DNA from: Nocardioides sediminis
Lineage (GTDB): Bacteria; Actinomycetota; Actinomycetes; Propionibacteriales; Nocardioidaceae
DNA: 64,000 nucleotides
Assembly: GCF_003047295.1 (NCBI RefSeq)
Contig: NZ_PZYZ01000006.1
Location: forward strand, 1-64,000
Direction of reading: 5' to 3'
Shown piece by piece: positions 15,447 through 23,153 of this stretch. The first letter of the stretch is position 1; each line of letters begins with the position of its first letter. A model generated the notes under the pieces. The model was not told where the DNA came from. It searched no databases and saw nothing but the letters and a program-made list of their open reading frames with translations. The position numbers and the translations under genes are program-made.

Positions 15447-16570
15447 GCGCGCTCGACCTGCTGACCGGCGACGCCCAGGCCTTCCGCGAGAAGACCTGGG
15501 CGTCGCGGGTCCACGTCCACCACACCGACCCCGCCCGCCTCGTCGGGCTGCTGTCCCTCGACGACGTCGACGGCCTGCTCACGGCGAGCGCCATCCGGAC
15601 CCCGGCCGTCCGCGTCGCGCGCGACGGCAGCGTGCTGCCGGAGTCGTCGTACACCCGCAGCGGCACGCTGGCCGGCAAGCCGCTCACCGGGCTCGTCGAC
15701 CCGGTCCGGCTGCTGCGGCTCTTCGACGAGGGCGCGACCGTCGTGCTCCAGGGGCTGCAGCGCTACCACCCCGCGCTGACCGACCTCGTCGCCGAGCTCG
15801 AGCTCGAGCTGGGCCACCCCTGCCAGGCCAACGCCTACCTCACCCCGCCCGGCGCCCAGGGCTTCGCCGTGCACTCCGACTCCCACGACGTCTTCGTCCT
15901 GCAGACCCACGGGTCCAAGCAGTGGGAGGTCCACGGCGCCGACGGCCCCGGCGACCTGCTGCTCGAGCCGGGCGTGGTGGCCTACCTGCCGACCGGCACG
16001 CCGCACGCCGCCCGCGCCCAGGACACCGTGTCGCTGCACGTCACCATCGGCATCAACCAGCTCACCTGGCGCGGCCTGGTCGAGCGGGTGGCCCGCGACG
16101 CCGTCGCCCGGGTGCCCGACGAGCACCTCCCGGCGGGCTGGCTCGACGACCCGGCCGACCTGGCCGCGGGGCTGGGTCGGCACCTGCAGGACGTCGCGCG
16201 CGAGCTGTCCGGCGTCGATGCCGGTGCGCGGTGGGAGGCGGAGGTACGCCGCTTCCTCACCACCCGCCCGCCCCGGGCGGCGGGCGGCCTCCGCGACCTC
16301 GTCGCGCTGGGCGACGGCCTCGCGGCCGACACGCCGCTGCGCCGACGACCCGGCGTGCCCTGCCGGCTCGTGCCCGAGGGCGACGACCGCCTCCGGGTGC
16401 TGCTGGGGGACCGGTCGCTGGTCGTCCCGGCGCACGTGCGCCCGGCGCTCGAGGAGGTGGCGCGTCGCGAGTGCCTCACCGCGGACGACCTGGTCCCGCA
16501 CCTCGACGCGGAGAGCGCGCTCGTGCTCGTCCGCCGGCTGGTGCGCGAGGGGCTGCTGCGCGTTGGCTGA
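15443..16570 (+). CDS. JmjC/cupin_4 ribosomal-oxygenase-like protein
   Basis: A 375-residue 2-oxoglutarate/Fe(II) dioxygenase of the cupin_4 (YcfD/MINA/NO66) type. The metal triad is visible: His144 and Asp146 in FAVHSDSHDVF and His188 in GTPHAAR. Known members hydroxylate ribosomal proteins. The N-terminal part (LDLLTGDAQAFREKTW) is homologous to family N-termini, yet the frame contains no ATG, GTG or TTG before a GTG at 15632. The CTG at 15443, overlapping the upstream TGA as CTGA, is therefore the likeliest start. The stop overlaps the next gene. Confidence 0.82.
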   Translation: MSALDLLTGDAQAFREKTWASRVHVHHTDPARLVGLLSLDDVDGLLTASAIRTPAVRVARDGSVLPESSYTRSGTLAGKPLTGLVDPVRLLRLFDEGATVVLQGLQRYHPALTDLVAELELELGHPCQANAYLTPPGAQGFAVHSDSHDVFVLQTHGSKQWEVHGADGPGDLLLEPGVVAYLPTGTPHAARAQDTVSLHVTIGINQLTWRGLVERVARDAVARVPDEHLPAGWLDDPADLAAGLGRHLQDVARELSGVDAGARWEAEVRRFLTTRPPRAAGGLRDLVALGDGLAADTPLRRRPGVPCRLVPEGDDRLRVLLGDRSLVVPAHVRPALEEVARRECLTADDLVPHLDAESALVLVRRLVREGLLRVG

Positions 16571-17462
16571 CCCGGTCCGGTGCGCCGCGGAGGCGGCCCG
16601 GCGGGGCGACGCCCTCGCCGGGAGCGCGTCGACCTTCCCCGCCTTCCTGCTCCTCGAGCACCCCGGTCCGTGGGGGGTCGACGCCCTTCTCGACGCCCGG
16701 CTCCCCGACGGGCTCGGTGCGCACCTGACCGCGGCGGCGCGGGGGACCGGCGTCCGGGTGCTGCTGGCCCGGCGCCACGGGAGCCCCCGGCGCTCCGCCG
16801 GGGACGGCCATCGCGTGGTCGCCGCGCACGCCCGCGCCGGTTGGTGCGAGGCCATGACCGTGGCCGACCTGGGGGACGTCGCCGCTCTCGACCTCGCCGC
16901 CCTCGGCGCCGGGCACCGCCCGGGCTGGACGCCGCTGCCCGGGCCGGTGCTCGCGGTGTGCACCCACGGCCGCCACGACGCCTGCTGTGCCGAGCGGGGG
17001 CGTCCGGTGGCCGCGGCGCTCGCCGCCGAGCACCCCGACCTCACCTGGGAGGTGAGCCACGTGGGTGGCGACCGCTTCGCGGCCAACCTGCTGGTGCTGC
17101 CGCACGGGCTCTACTACGGAGGGCTCGACCCGGCGTCCGCCCTCCGGGTCGCCGACGCGACGCTGTCGGGCCACGTCGTGCTCGAGCACCTCCGGGGCCG
17201 CTCCCGCTGGCCGATGCCGGTGCAGGCCGCCGAGGTCGCCCTGCGCCGGCACCTCGACCAGACGCGGCTCGACGCCGTCGAGCTCGCCGGGCACCGGCGT
17301 GACGACGAGCTCGTCACGGCGCGGTTCGCGGTCGCCGGGGCGTCGTACGACGTGACGGTGCGGGTGGGTCGCTCGGCCCCCGCGCGGCTGACCTGTCGCG
17401 CGGGCCGCGACTCCGCGGCCTACACCTTCGAGACGGTGTCGGTCGCCGACGTCCCGGCCTGA
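16563..17462 (+). CDS. Sucrase/ferredoxin-like (thioredoxin-like [2Fe-2S]) protein
   Basis: A 299-residue member of the Suc_Fer-like family (PF06999). The redox-centre segment CTHGRHDACCAERGRPVA and SHVGGDRFAANLLVLPHG are family signatures; the cysteines and histidine probably bind an iron-sulfur cluster in a thioredoxin fold. It starts with a TTG at 16563 inside the JmjC gene, overlapping by eight bases, so the two are coupled. Coupling an Fe(II) oxygenase to an electron carrier suggests the carrier serves it; this is inferred. Confidence 0.85.
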   Translation: MADPVRCAAEAARRGDALAGSASTFPAFLLLEHPGPWGVDALLDARLPDGLGAHLTAAARGTGVRVLLARRHGSPRRSAGDGHRVVAAHARAGWCEAMTVADLGDVAALDLAALGAGHRPGWTPLPGPVLAVCTHGRHDACCAERGRPVAAALAAEHPDLTWEVSHVGGDRFAANLLVLPHGLYYGGLDPASALRVADATLSGHVVLEHLRGRSRWPMPVQAAEVALRRHLDQTRLDAVELAGHRRDDELVTARFAVAGASYDVTVRVGRSAPARLTCRAGRDSAAYTFETVSVADVPA

Positions 17463-17474
17463 CCGGCAGGGTTC

Positions 17475-18428
17475 CTACTCCGCCGAGGCGATGTGGACCA
17501 GCGCGTCGCCGGAGTTGACGAGCGCCTGCTCGCTGCGGCCGATGACGATGCCGGTGCGGTTGGCGTGCACGAGCCGCAGCGTCTTGCCGAACGCGTCGAC
17601 CAGCGCGCCGAGGCGCTCGCCCTCGGTGACCTCCTGGCCCAGGGTGGCGTCGAGGTCGAGGATGCCGGTACGCCGCGCGCGCACCCAGCCGCTGGCCCGG
17701 CACTCGGTGCTCGCGGGCGGCGGCGCGTCGTCGACCCCGTCGACCATCCCGAGCGCGGCGAGCACCCGGCGGACGCCGAGCACGCCGGCGTCGATGGCGT
17801 AGGCGTCCATCCGCAGGTTCTCGCCCGCCTCGTAGAGCAGCACCGTGGCCCCGCGCTCGCGCGCCGCGTGCCGCAGCGACCCGTCCCGGATCCGCGCGTG
17901 CAGCATCACCGGCGCGCCGAAGGCCGCGGCCAGGTCGCGGGTGAAGCCGTCGTCGAGGTCCGCGCGGATCTGCGGCAGGTTGGAGCGGCGGTCCGAGCCG
18001 GTGTGCAGGTCGAGCCCGACCGAGCACTTGGCGACCACCTCGGTCATCACCAGGTGCGCGATGCGGCTGGCGAGCGACCCCCGCGCCGAGCCCGGGAAGG
18101 ACCGGTTGAGGTCGCGGCGGTCGGGCAGGTAGCGGTCGCCGTTCATGAAGCCCAGCACGTTGACCATGGGCAGCGCCACGACCGTGCCGCGCACCTGCTT
18201 GGGGTCGAGCCCGGCCAGCACCTGGCGGACCACCTCGACCCCGACGACCTCGTCGCCGTGGATGGCGGCGCTGATCCAGATGGTCGGGCCGTCCTCGCGC
18301 CCGTGCACGATCCGCACCGGCAGGCTCACGTCGGCGCCGGTCACGAGCCGGGTGATGGGCAGCTCGAGGTTGCGGATCGTGCCCGCGCGCACCCGGACGG
18401 TGCCGATCGCGAAGGACTCCCGTGCCAT
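17475..18428 (-). CDS. Succinylglutamate desuccinylase/aspartoacylase-family zinc deacylase
   Basis: A 317-residue M14-related zinc hydrolase. Ligands are visible in ISAAIHGDEVVG (His57, Glu60) and a later His in VGLDLHTGSDR; RDLNRSFPG is the substrate-binding Arg segment. A C-terminal barrel (ILDLDATLGQEVTEGERLG) is typical. The ATG at 18428 overlaps the stop of the protease gene upstream by one base. Next to RimK and a retropepsin-like protein it probably trims an amide or peptide that the ligase makes. Confidence 0.88.
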   Translation of the reverse strand: MARESFAIGTVRVRAGTIRNLELPITRLVTGADVSLPVRIVHGREDGPTIWISAAIHGDEVVGVEVVRQVLAGLDPKQVRGTVVALPMVNVLGFMNGDRYLPDRRDLNRSFPGSARGSLASRIAHLVMTEVVAKCSVGLDLHTGSDRRSNLPQIRADLDDGFTRDLAAAFGAPVMLHARIRDGSLRHAARERGATVLLYEAGENLRMDAYAIDAGVLGVRRVLAALGMVDGVDDAPPPASTECRASGWVRARRTGILDLDATLGQEVTEGERLGALVDAFGKTLRLVHANRTGIVIGRSEQALVNSGDALVHIASAE

Positions 18429-18928
18429 CAGGCGCTCTTCGTCGCGACGCCGCGGTTGCGACGACGTACGGCGCGCAGCGGACGCCCGCCGAGGTAGGAG
18501 CGGTGCGCGTCGACCAGGAACCCCTGGCGGAGCGCCTCGCGTCCGACGAGCATCCGGAACCCCATCTCGTCGCGGCTGCTGAGGGTGACCTCGGCCCGCA
18601 CCGTCCGGCCGACGAGGCTCACGTCCAGCAGCACGACGTACCGCTCCTCGGAGTGTCCCGACGAGCTGCGCACGAGCCGACGGTCGTGGACCGGGCACTC
18701 GTGGTGCACCGCGTCCTCCTGCGAGCGCTGCCAGGGGTGGATGGAGAAGCGCACCCACGGCTGCCCGTCGCGCTCGAGCTCCTCGACGTCGAAGGCGTGG
18801 ATCGAGGAGGACCGTGCCCCGGTGTCGAGCTTGGCCTTGATCCACTCGACCCCGGGCTCGGGGAGGGAGACCCACTCCCGCCATCCGGCGACGATGGTTG
18901 GATGGACGGCGGCCACCCCCCCATCCAA
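18428..18928 (-). CDS. RimK-associated retropepsin-like protease (ATP-dependent zinc protease family)
   Basis: A 166-residue protein of the PF05618 family. It has the aspartic-protease-like motif KLDTGARSSSIHA (Asp-Thr-Gly-Ala) and the later MGFRMLVGREAL strand. The historical name is zinc protease, but the fold is retropepsin-like. It is divergent from the rimK-like gene 29 bases away and overlaps the deacylase gene downstream. Such families repeatedly accompany RimK ligases. The start is uncertain; the ATG at 18928 gives the longest form. Confidence 0.85.
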   Translation of the reverse strand: MDGGVAAVHPTIVAGWREWVSLPEPGVEWIKAKLDTGARSSSIHAFDVEELERDGQPWVRFSIHPWQRSQEDAVHHECPVHDRRLVRSSSGHSEERYVVLLDVSLVGRTVRAEVTLSSRDEMGFRMLVGREALRQGFLVDAHRSYLGGRPLRAVRRRNRGVATKSA

Positions 18929-18957
18929 TCAGGCCCCCATCCGATCCAGGTGGAAGA

Positions 18958-20151
18958 GTGAAGCTCGCGATCCTGTCCCGCGCCCCCCGGGCGTACAGCA
19001 CCCAGCGCCTGCGCACCGCGGCCCTCGACCGCGGGCACGAGGTCAAGGTGCTCAACACGCTGCGCTTCGGCATCGACCTCTCGGGCGACGAGCCCGACCT
19101 GCAGTTCCGCGGCAAGCAGCTCTCGGACTACGACGCGGTGCTGCCGCGGATCGGCAACTCGATCACCTACTTCGGCACCGCGGTGGTGCGGCAGTTCGAG
19201 CAGATGGACGTCTACACGCCCAACACGGCGTACGGCATCTCCAACTCCCGCGACAAGCTGCGGGCGACGCAGATCCTCTCCAAGCACGGCATCGGGATGC
19301 CGGCCACCACGTTCGTGCGCGACCGCGCGGACGTGATCCCGGCCATCGAGCGCGTGGGCGGCGCGCCGGTCGTCATCAAGCTGCTCGAGGGCACCCAGGG
19401 CATCGGCGTCATCCTGGCGCCGGACATCAAGGTCGCCGAGGCGATCATCGAGACCCTGCAGAGCACCCGGCAGAACGTGCTGATCCAGCGCTTCGTCAAG
19501 GAGAGCAAGGGCCGCGACATCCGCGCGCTCGTCGTCGGCGACCGGGTGGTCGCGGCGATGCGCCGCGTGGCGCAGGGCGACGAGTTCCGCTCCAACGTGC
19601 ACCGCGGCGGCTCCGTCGAGCCGGTCGAGCTCGACCCGGCCTTCGAGGAGGCCGCCGTCCGCTCCGCGCAGATCATGGGCCTCAAGGTCGCCGGCGTGGA
19701 CATGCTCGAGGGCAACGACGGCCCACAGGTGATGGAGGTCAACTCCTCGCCCGGGCTCGAGGGCATCGAGACCGCCACCAAGCTCGACGTGGCCGGCGCG
19801 ATCATCGACTACATCGACAACCAGGTCGCGTTCCCGCAGATCGACGTGCGCCAGCGGCTCAGCGTCTCGACGGGGTACGGCGTCGCGGAGCTGCTCGTGC
19901 ACGGCGACGCCGACATCGTCGGCAAGACCCTCGGCGACTCGGGTCTGCGCGAGCGCGACATCTCGGTGCTGACCCTGCACCGCGGCACCACCGTGATCCC
20001 CAACCCGCGCAGCAGCCACGTGCTCGAGCCCGAGGACCGGCTGCTGTGCTTCGGCCGGCTCGAGGAGATGCGCTCGATGATCCCCGCGCGGCGCAAGCGC
20101 CGGCAGAAGGTCAAGAAGCTGCCCAAGCACCCCATCCACGACCAGGACTGA
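18958..20151 (+). CDS. RimK-like ATP-grasp ligase fused to a TrkA-C domain
   Basis: A 397-residue protein. Residues about 1-290 are a RimK-type ATP-grasp ligase: N-terminal VKLAILSRAPRAYSTQRL, ATP-grasp Lys in PVVIKLLEGTQGIGV, and the metal-binding VMEVNSSPGLEGIE. Residues about 300-385 match a TrkA-C/RCK_C domain (VAELLVHGDADIVGKTL; SVLTLHRGTTVIPNP). RimK enzymes add glutamate or similar amino acids to a protein or peptide terminus. The regulatory domain would sense a small ligand. GTG start at 18958. Confidence 0.9.
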   Translation: MKLAILSRAPRAYSTQRLRTAALDRGHEVKVLNTLRFGIDLSGDEPDLQFRGKQLSDYDAVLPRIGNSITYFGTAVVRQFEQMDVYTPNTAYGISNSRDKLRATQILSKHGIGMPATTFVRDRADVIPAIERVGGAPVVIKLLEGTQGIGVILAPDIKVAEAIIETLQSTRQNVLIQRFVKESKGRDIRALVVGDRVVAAMRRVAQGDEFRSNVHRGGSVEPVELDPAFEEAAVRSAQIMGLKVAGVDMLEGNDGPQVMEVNSSPGLEGIETATKLDVAGAIIDYIDNQVAFPQIDVRQRLSVSTGYGVAELLVHGDADIVGKTLGDSGLRERDISVLTLHRGTTVIPNPRSSHVLEPEDRLLCFGRLEEMRSMIPARRKRRQKVKKLPKHPIHDQD

Positions 20152-20159
20152 GGAACACG

Positions 20160-20465
20160 ATGACGGACCAGCGCCGCGGTCGCGAGCCCGACGAGCAGGC
20201 CCGGGACGAGTCCCTGGGCACGGAGATGGCCCGCTGGGGCCGGGAGGGGCTGCGCGACCTCGGGGAGGACCTGAAGATCGCGCTGGTCTTCCTGGCCGTG
20301 ATCCTCCCCGCCGGCGTCGTCGGCTACCTCGTGGCCGGCGGGGCGGGGGCGTTCTACGGGGCGATCGCCGGGGGCGTCGGGCTCGTCGTCGTGCTGGTGG
20401 CGATCCAGGCGTGGCGGACCGCCCGCGGCGCTCGCCGGTGGTGGCGCGGGCGTCGCGGCGCCTGA
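20160..20465 (+). CDS. Small membrane protein after rimK
   Basis: A 101-residue protein with a charged N-terminus, two adjacent hydrophobic helices (about residues 38-58 and 62-84) and an Arg-rich tail, so both ends should be cytoplasmic. It begins eight bases after the RimK-like gene, behind a TGAGGAA site, and is presumably co-transcribed. No family recognised. Confidence 0.7.
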   Translation: MTDQRRGREPDEQARDESLGTEMARWGREGLRDLGEDLKIALVFLAVILPAGVVGYLVAGGAGAFYGAIAGGVGLVVVLVAIQAWRTARGARRWWRGRRGA

Positions 20466-20470
20466 CCCTG

Positions 20471-21214
20471 CTACCCGGTGTGGTGGCCCGGGATCGCCGG
20501 CATCCTGGTGTCGGCGAGCGCGAGGGCGGGGTCCTTGAAGTTGGCGTCCAACCCGGTGATCGCCTTGACGATCGGCGCCTGGACACCGGTCTTCCACAGG
20601 ATCTTGAAGACCAGCTTCTCGCCCTTGAGCCACGCCTTGTAGGCCTCGATCGCCGCCTTGACCTTCTTGAGCGCGGCCGCCACCTTGCGCAGCAGGTTGG
20701 CGATCTTGGCGCCGGTGACCCCGGCCTTCGCGGCAGCGGCCGCGGCACCGGCGGCCGCCGACGCGCCGAGCGTGATCACGGCGCCGGCGGCGCTGATCGC
20801 CAGGCTGACCGCGGCCCACTCCACCAGCTCGTAGATCAGGTCCTGGCAGAGGTTCTCGGCCTCCTGCACCTGCTGCGAGGCGCTCTCGAGCAGCCCGCTG
20901 ACCCCGTCCATCTGGCCGGCGATCTCGTCCATGAAGTCGGCGAGCTCCTGGACCGACTCGCGATAGGCGTCTCCGGAGAGGCCCCGCCAGCCGTCGACCG
21001 TCGCGGCCGCCGACTGGCCCTCGAAGGTGCCGACCGAGCGCATCGTCTCGGCCATCCCGCGCCACTTGCCCGCGGTGTCGTGGACGGCCTGCGCGTCGCC
21101 GGTGACCTGGTCCCACTTGTCGACCAGGGGGTTCATCAACGGCTTCAGGATGTCGTAGACCATGTCCACGAAGCCGGAGAGCATCTGCTCGGCCTTGGTG
21201 TCGTTGGCACTCAT
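20471..21214 (-). CDS. Type VII secretion-associated protein, paralogue B
   Basis: A 247-residue protein with a WXG-like helical N-terminal part (KWRGMAETMRSV; VDGWRGLSGDAYRESV), a central Ala/Gly hydrophobic hairpin (about 145-180) and a Lys-rich tail. It aligns with the product of 14250-15035. It overlaps the upstream gene by one base (ATG at 21214), forming a three-gene unit with a WXG100-like and a YbaB/EbfC-like protein. This is the usual composition of ESX-type accessory loci, though no EccC ATPase lies within the window. Confidence 0.72.
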   Translation of the reverse strand: MSANDTKAEQMLSGFVDMVYDILKPLMNPLVDKWDQVTGDAQAVHDTAGKWRGMAETMRSVGTFEGQSAAATVDGWRGLSGDAYRESVQELADFMDEIAGQMDGVSGLLESASQQVQEAENLCQDLIYELVEWAAVSLAISAAGAVITLGASAAAGAAAAAAKAGVTGAKIANLLRKVAAALKKVKAAIEAYKAWLKGEKLVFKILWKTGVQAPIVKAITGLDANFKDPALALADTRMPAIPGHHTG

Positions 21215-21531
21215 CAGGCACCTCCCGCCATGGCGTCGAAGCTCTCCGCGACCGCCGCGTCGACCGCCCGGAAGTACTTCTGCAGCATGTCGACCATGTC
21301 GGCCATGGCCTGGCAGGCCTTGATCGTGGCCTCCAGGGTCTCGGCGGTGTCGTTGGTCGCCTCGGTGAAGGCGGACTGGATCGCCTCGGCGTCCACCAGG
21401 GTGCCGAGCGACCCCGCCGGGATCGTCGCGCCGGCCCGCACCTGCTCGACGTCGGTGAGGACGTCGGCGGCCTTGCGGTGGTCCTCGGCGGCGGCGTCCA
21501 TGACGGCGTACTCGACGTAGAGCTCCGACAT
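21214..21531 (-). CDS. WXG100-like secreted helical protein
   Basis: A 105-residue all-helical protein of WXG100 size (DAAAEDHRKAADVLTDVEQVRAG and a C-terminal LQKYFRAVDAAVAESF). It lacks an obvious WXG but has the length, helical pattern and position of ESX substrates. Both ends overlap neighbours by one base, so translation is coupled through the operon. Confidence 0.65.
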   Translation of the reverse strand: MSELYVEYAVMDAAAEDHRKAADVLTDVEQVRAGATIPAGSLGTLVDAEAIQSAFTEATNDTAETLEATIKACQAMADMVDMLQKYFRAVDAAVAESFDAMAGGA

Positions 21532-21926
21532 CACTGCACCTCCGCGCGGAGGGCGTCGAGCTGCTCGCGGACGCTCCTGCGGTCGGCCTCGGTGGTGGTG
21601 CCACGCATCATCGCCTCGAGCTCGTCGGGCGGGACCACCTGGCCCACGACGGCCCGCATGCGCTCGGCCGCCTGGGCGGTCGCGTCGGCGATCGCGGCCA
21701 TGATGTGGCCGGCCAGCTCGTCGGCAGGCAGGTGCGTCGCCTCGGGCTCGAGGTGCAGCCGGGTCGGCATCCCGGCGGGGGTCACCCGGACGGTGACCAG
21801 CCCGCGTGCCGCGTCGGCCTCTCCGTGCACCTGCGCCAGCTCGTCCTGCATCCGCTGGATCGACTCCAGCTGGCTGATGCTGTCGTCCCGCAACCGCTGG
21901 ACCCACTCGTCACTCGACCCGGTCAT
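21531..21926 (-). CDS. YbaB/EbfC-family protein (ESX-linked)
   Basis: A 131-residue protein with a coiled-coil start (QLESIQRMQDELAQVHGEAD) and the YbaB/EbfC core (LVTVRVTPAGMPTRLHLEP). Classical members bind DNA; ESX-linked ones (like EspL) act as chaperones for secreted partners. It leads the three-gene operon. ATG at 21926 has an AGGAG site. Confidence 0.8.
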   Translation of the reverse strand: MTGSSDEWVQRLRDDSISQLESIQRMQDELAQVHGEADAARGLVTVRVTPAGMPTRLHLEPEATHLPADELAGHIMAAIADATAQAAERMRAVVGQVVPPDELEAMMRGTTTEADRRSVREQLDALRAEVQ

Positions 21927-22006
21927 CCTGAGCTCCTGTTCCCCTCGTCCTTCGCGGGGCACGCTTCCGCACTGGAGCGGTCTTCAAACGTACGGCGCCG
22001 GACCAG

Positions 22007-23056
22007 TCAGTAGCCGCCCTCCGGCGGCACCATCTCGCCGCGGATGCCGAGGAGGCGCACCGGCCGGTCGTCGCCGAGCGCGAGGTAGAGCTCGAGCGCC
22101 GTCGCGGCGATGGCCTCCGCGTCGTACGTCGGGGCGGGGAGCTTGCGCACCTTGGTGGAGGTGAAGAAGGGCTTGACCCGCACCTTGAGGTGCACCCGCA
22201 TCGCCGCGCGCTCCTCGCGACGGAGGTCGGCGGCCACCTGCTCGGCCAGCACCCGCAGCGCGTCGGGCACCTCGGCCGGGTCGAGGTCGCGCTGGTACGT
22301 CGTCTCGTGGCCGTGCGCGCGGGCCACCCAGGGGGTGTCGTCGGGCCACGCCCGTCCGCCGCCGCGGCCCAGCCGGCCGACGTGCGCCCCGTGGGCCGGA
22401 CCGAAGTGCGCGACGAGGACGTCCTCCTCGGTGGCGGCCAGCTCGGCGACGGTGCGGATCCCGAGGTCCGCGAGCCGCGCGGAGATCCGCGGGCCCACGC
22501 CCCACAGCGCGGTGGTCGGGCGCTGGCCCATCACCTCCAGCCACGTCTCCCGGGTCAGCCGGAAGACGCCGCGCGGCTTGCCGAGGTCGGTGGCGACCTT
22601 GGCCCGGACCAGGGTGTCGCCGATGCCGACCGAGCAGTGCAGCCCGGTGGACGCCAGGACGGCCCGCTGGACCTCGCGCGCGGTCGCCTCGGGGTCGTCG
22701 GTGCGGACGCCGACGAACGCCTCGTCCCAACCGAGAACCTCCACGACGGCGCCCGGGACGTCCTTCAGCACCTGCATCACGCGCGCCGAGGCGTCCTCGT
22801 AGACCGGCCGGTCCACCGGCAGGAGGACCGCGTCGGGGCACTTGCGCACCGCGAGGCGCAGGGGCATCCCGGACCCGACCCCGTGCTCGCGGGCCTCGTA
22901 CGACGCGGTCGAGACGACGGCGCGCTCGGTGGGGTCGCCCCGCCCACCGACGATCACCGGCAGGCCGACGAGCTCGGGACGGCGCAGCCGCTCGACGGCC
23001 ACGAGGAACTCGTCGAGGTCGACGTGCAGCACCCAGCGCCCGTCCGTCGTGGTCAC
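22007..23056 (-). CDS. dinB: DNA polymerase IV, DinB2-like
   Basis: A 349-residue Y-family polymerase. Active-site acidic residues are present: Asp13 in HVDLDEFLVAVE and Asp111-Glu112 in GWDEAFVG. HhH (LWGVGPRISARLADLGIRTV) and little-finger domains follow. The steric-gate position, usually Phe or Tyr, is Leu18, and the GWDEAF form of motif III is also shared with mycobacterial DinB2, which inserts ribonucleotides. No LexA-type box (GAAC-N4-GTTC) was seen upstream. GTG start at 23056. Confidence 0.9.
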   Translation of the reverse strand: MTTTDGRWVLHVDLDEFLVAVERLRRPELVGLPVIVGGRGDPTERAVVSTASYEAREHGVGSGMPLRLAVRKCPDAVLLPVDRPVYEDASARVMQVLKDVPGAVVEVLGWDEAFVGVRTDDPEATAREVQRAVLASTGLHCSVGIGDTLVRAKVATDLGKPRGVFRLTRETWLEVMGQRPTTALWGVGPRISARLADLGIRTVAELAATEEDVLVAHFGPAHGAHVGRLGRGGGRAWPDDTPWVARAHGHETTYQRDLDPAEVPDALRVLAEQVAADLRREERAAMRVHLKVRVKPFFTSTKVRKLPAPTYDAEAIAATALELYLALGDDRPVRLLGIRGEMVPPEGGY

Positions 23057-23153
23057 GCCACCATGATGACGTGCACCTTGGGGGTGCGCGCCCCTTGTGC
23101 GCGAGCGTCCGCTCTGTTGGTGTGAGGGCCCGACGACCCCGAGGAGACCGGGC

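Noticed and set aside
14837..17086. 749-codon minus-strand frame opposite the JmjC and ferredoxin-like genes
   Set aside because: Low-complexity antisense shadow; the plus strand has clear enzyme motifs throughout the same stretch.
22007..23056. SOS control (LexA box) of the polymerase gene
   Set aside because: No GAAC-N4-GTTC-like palindrome was found in the 98 bases upstream.
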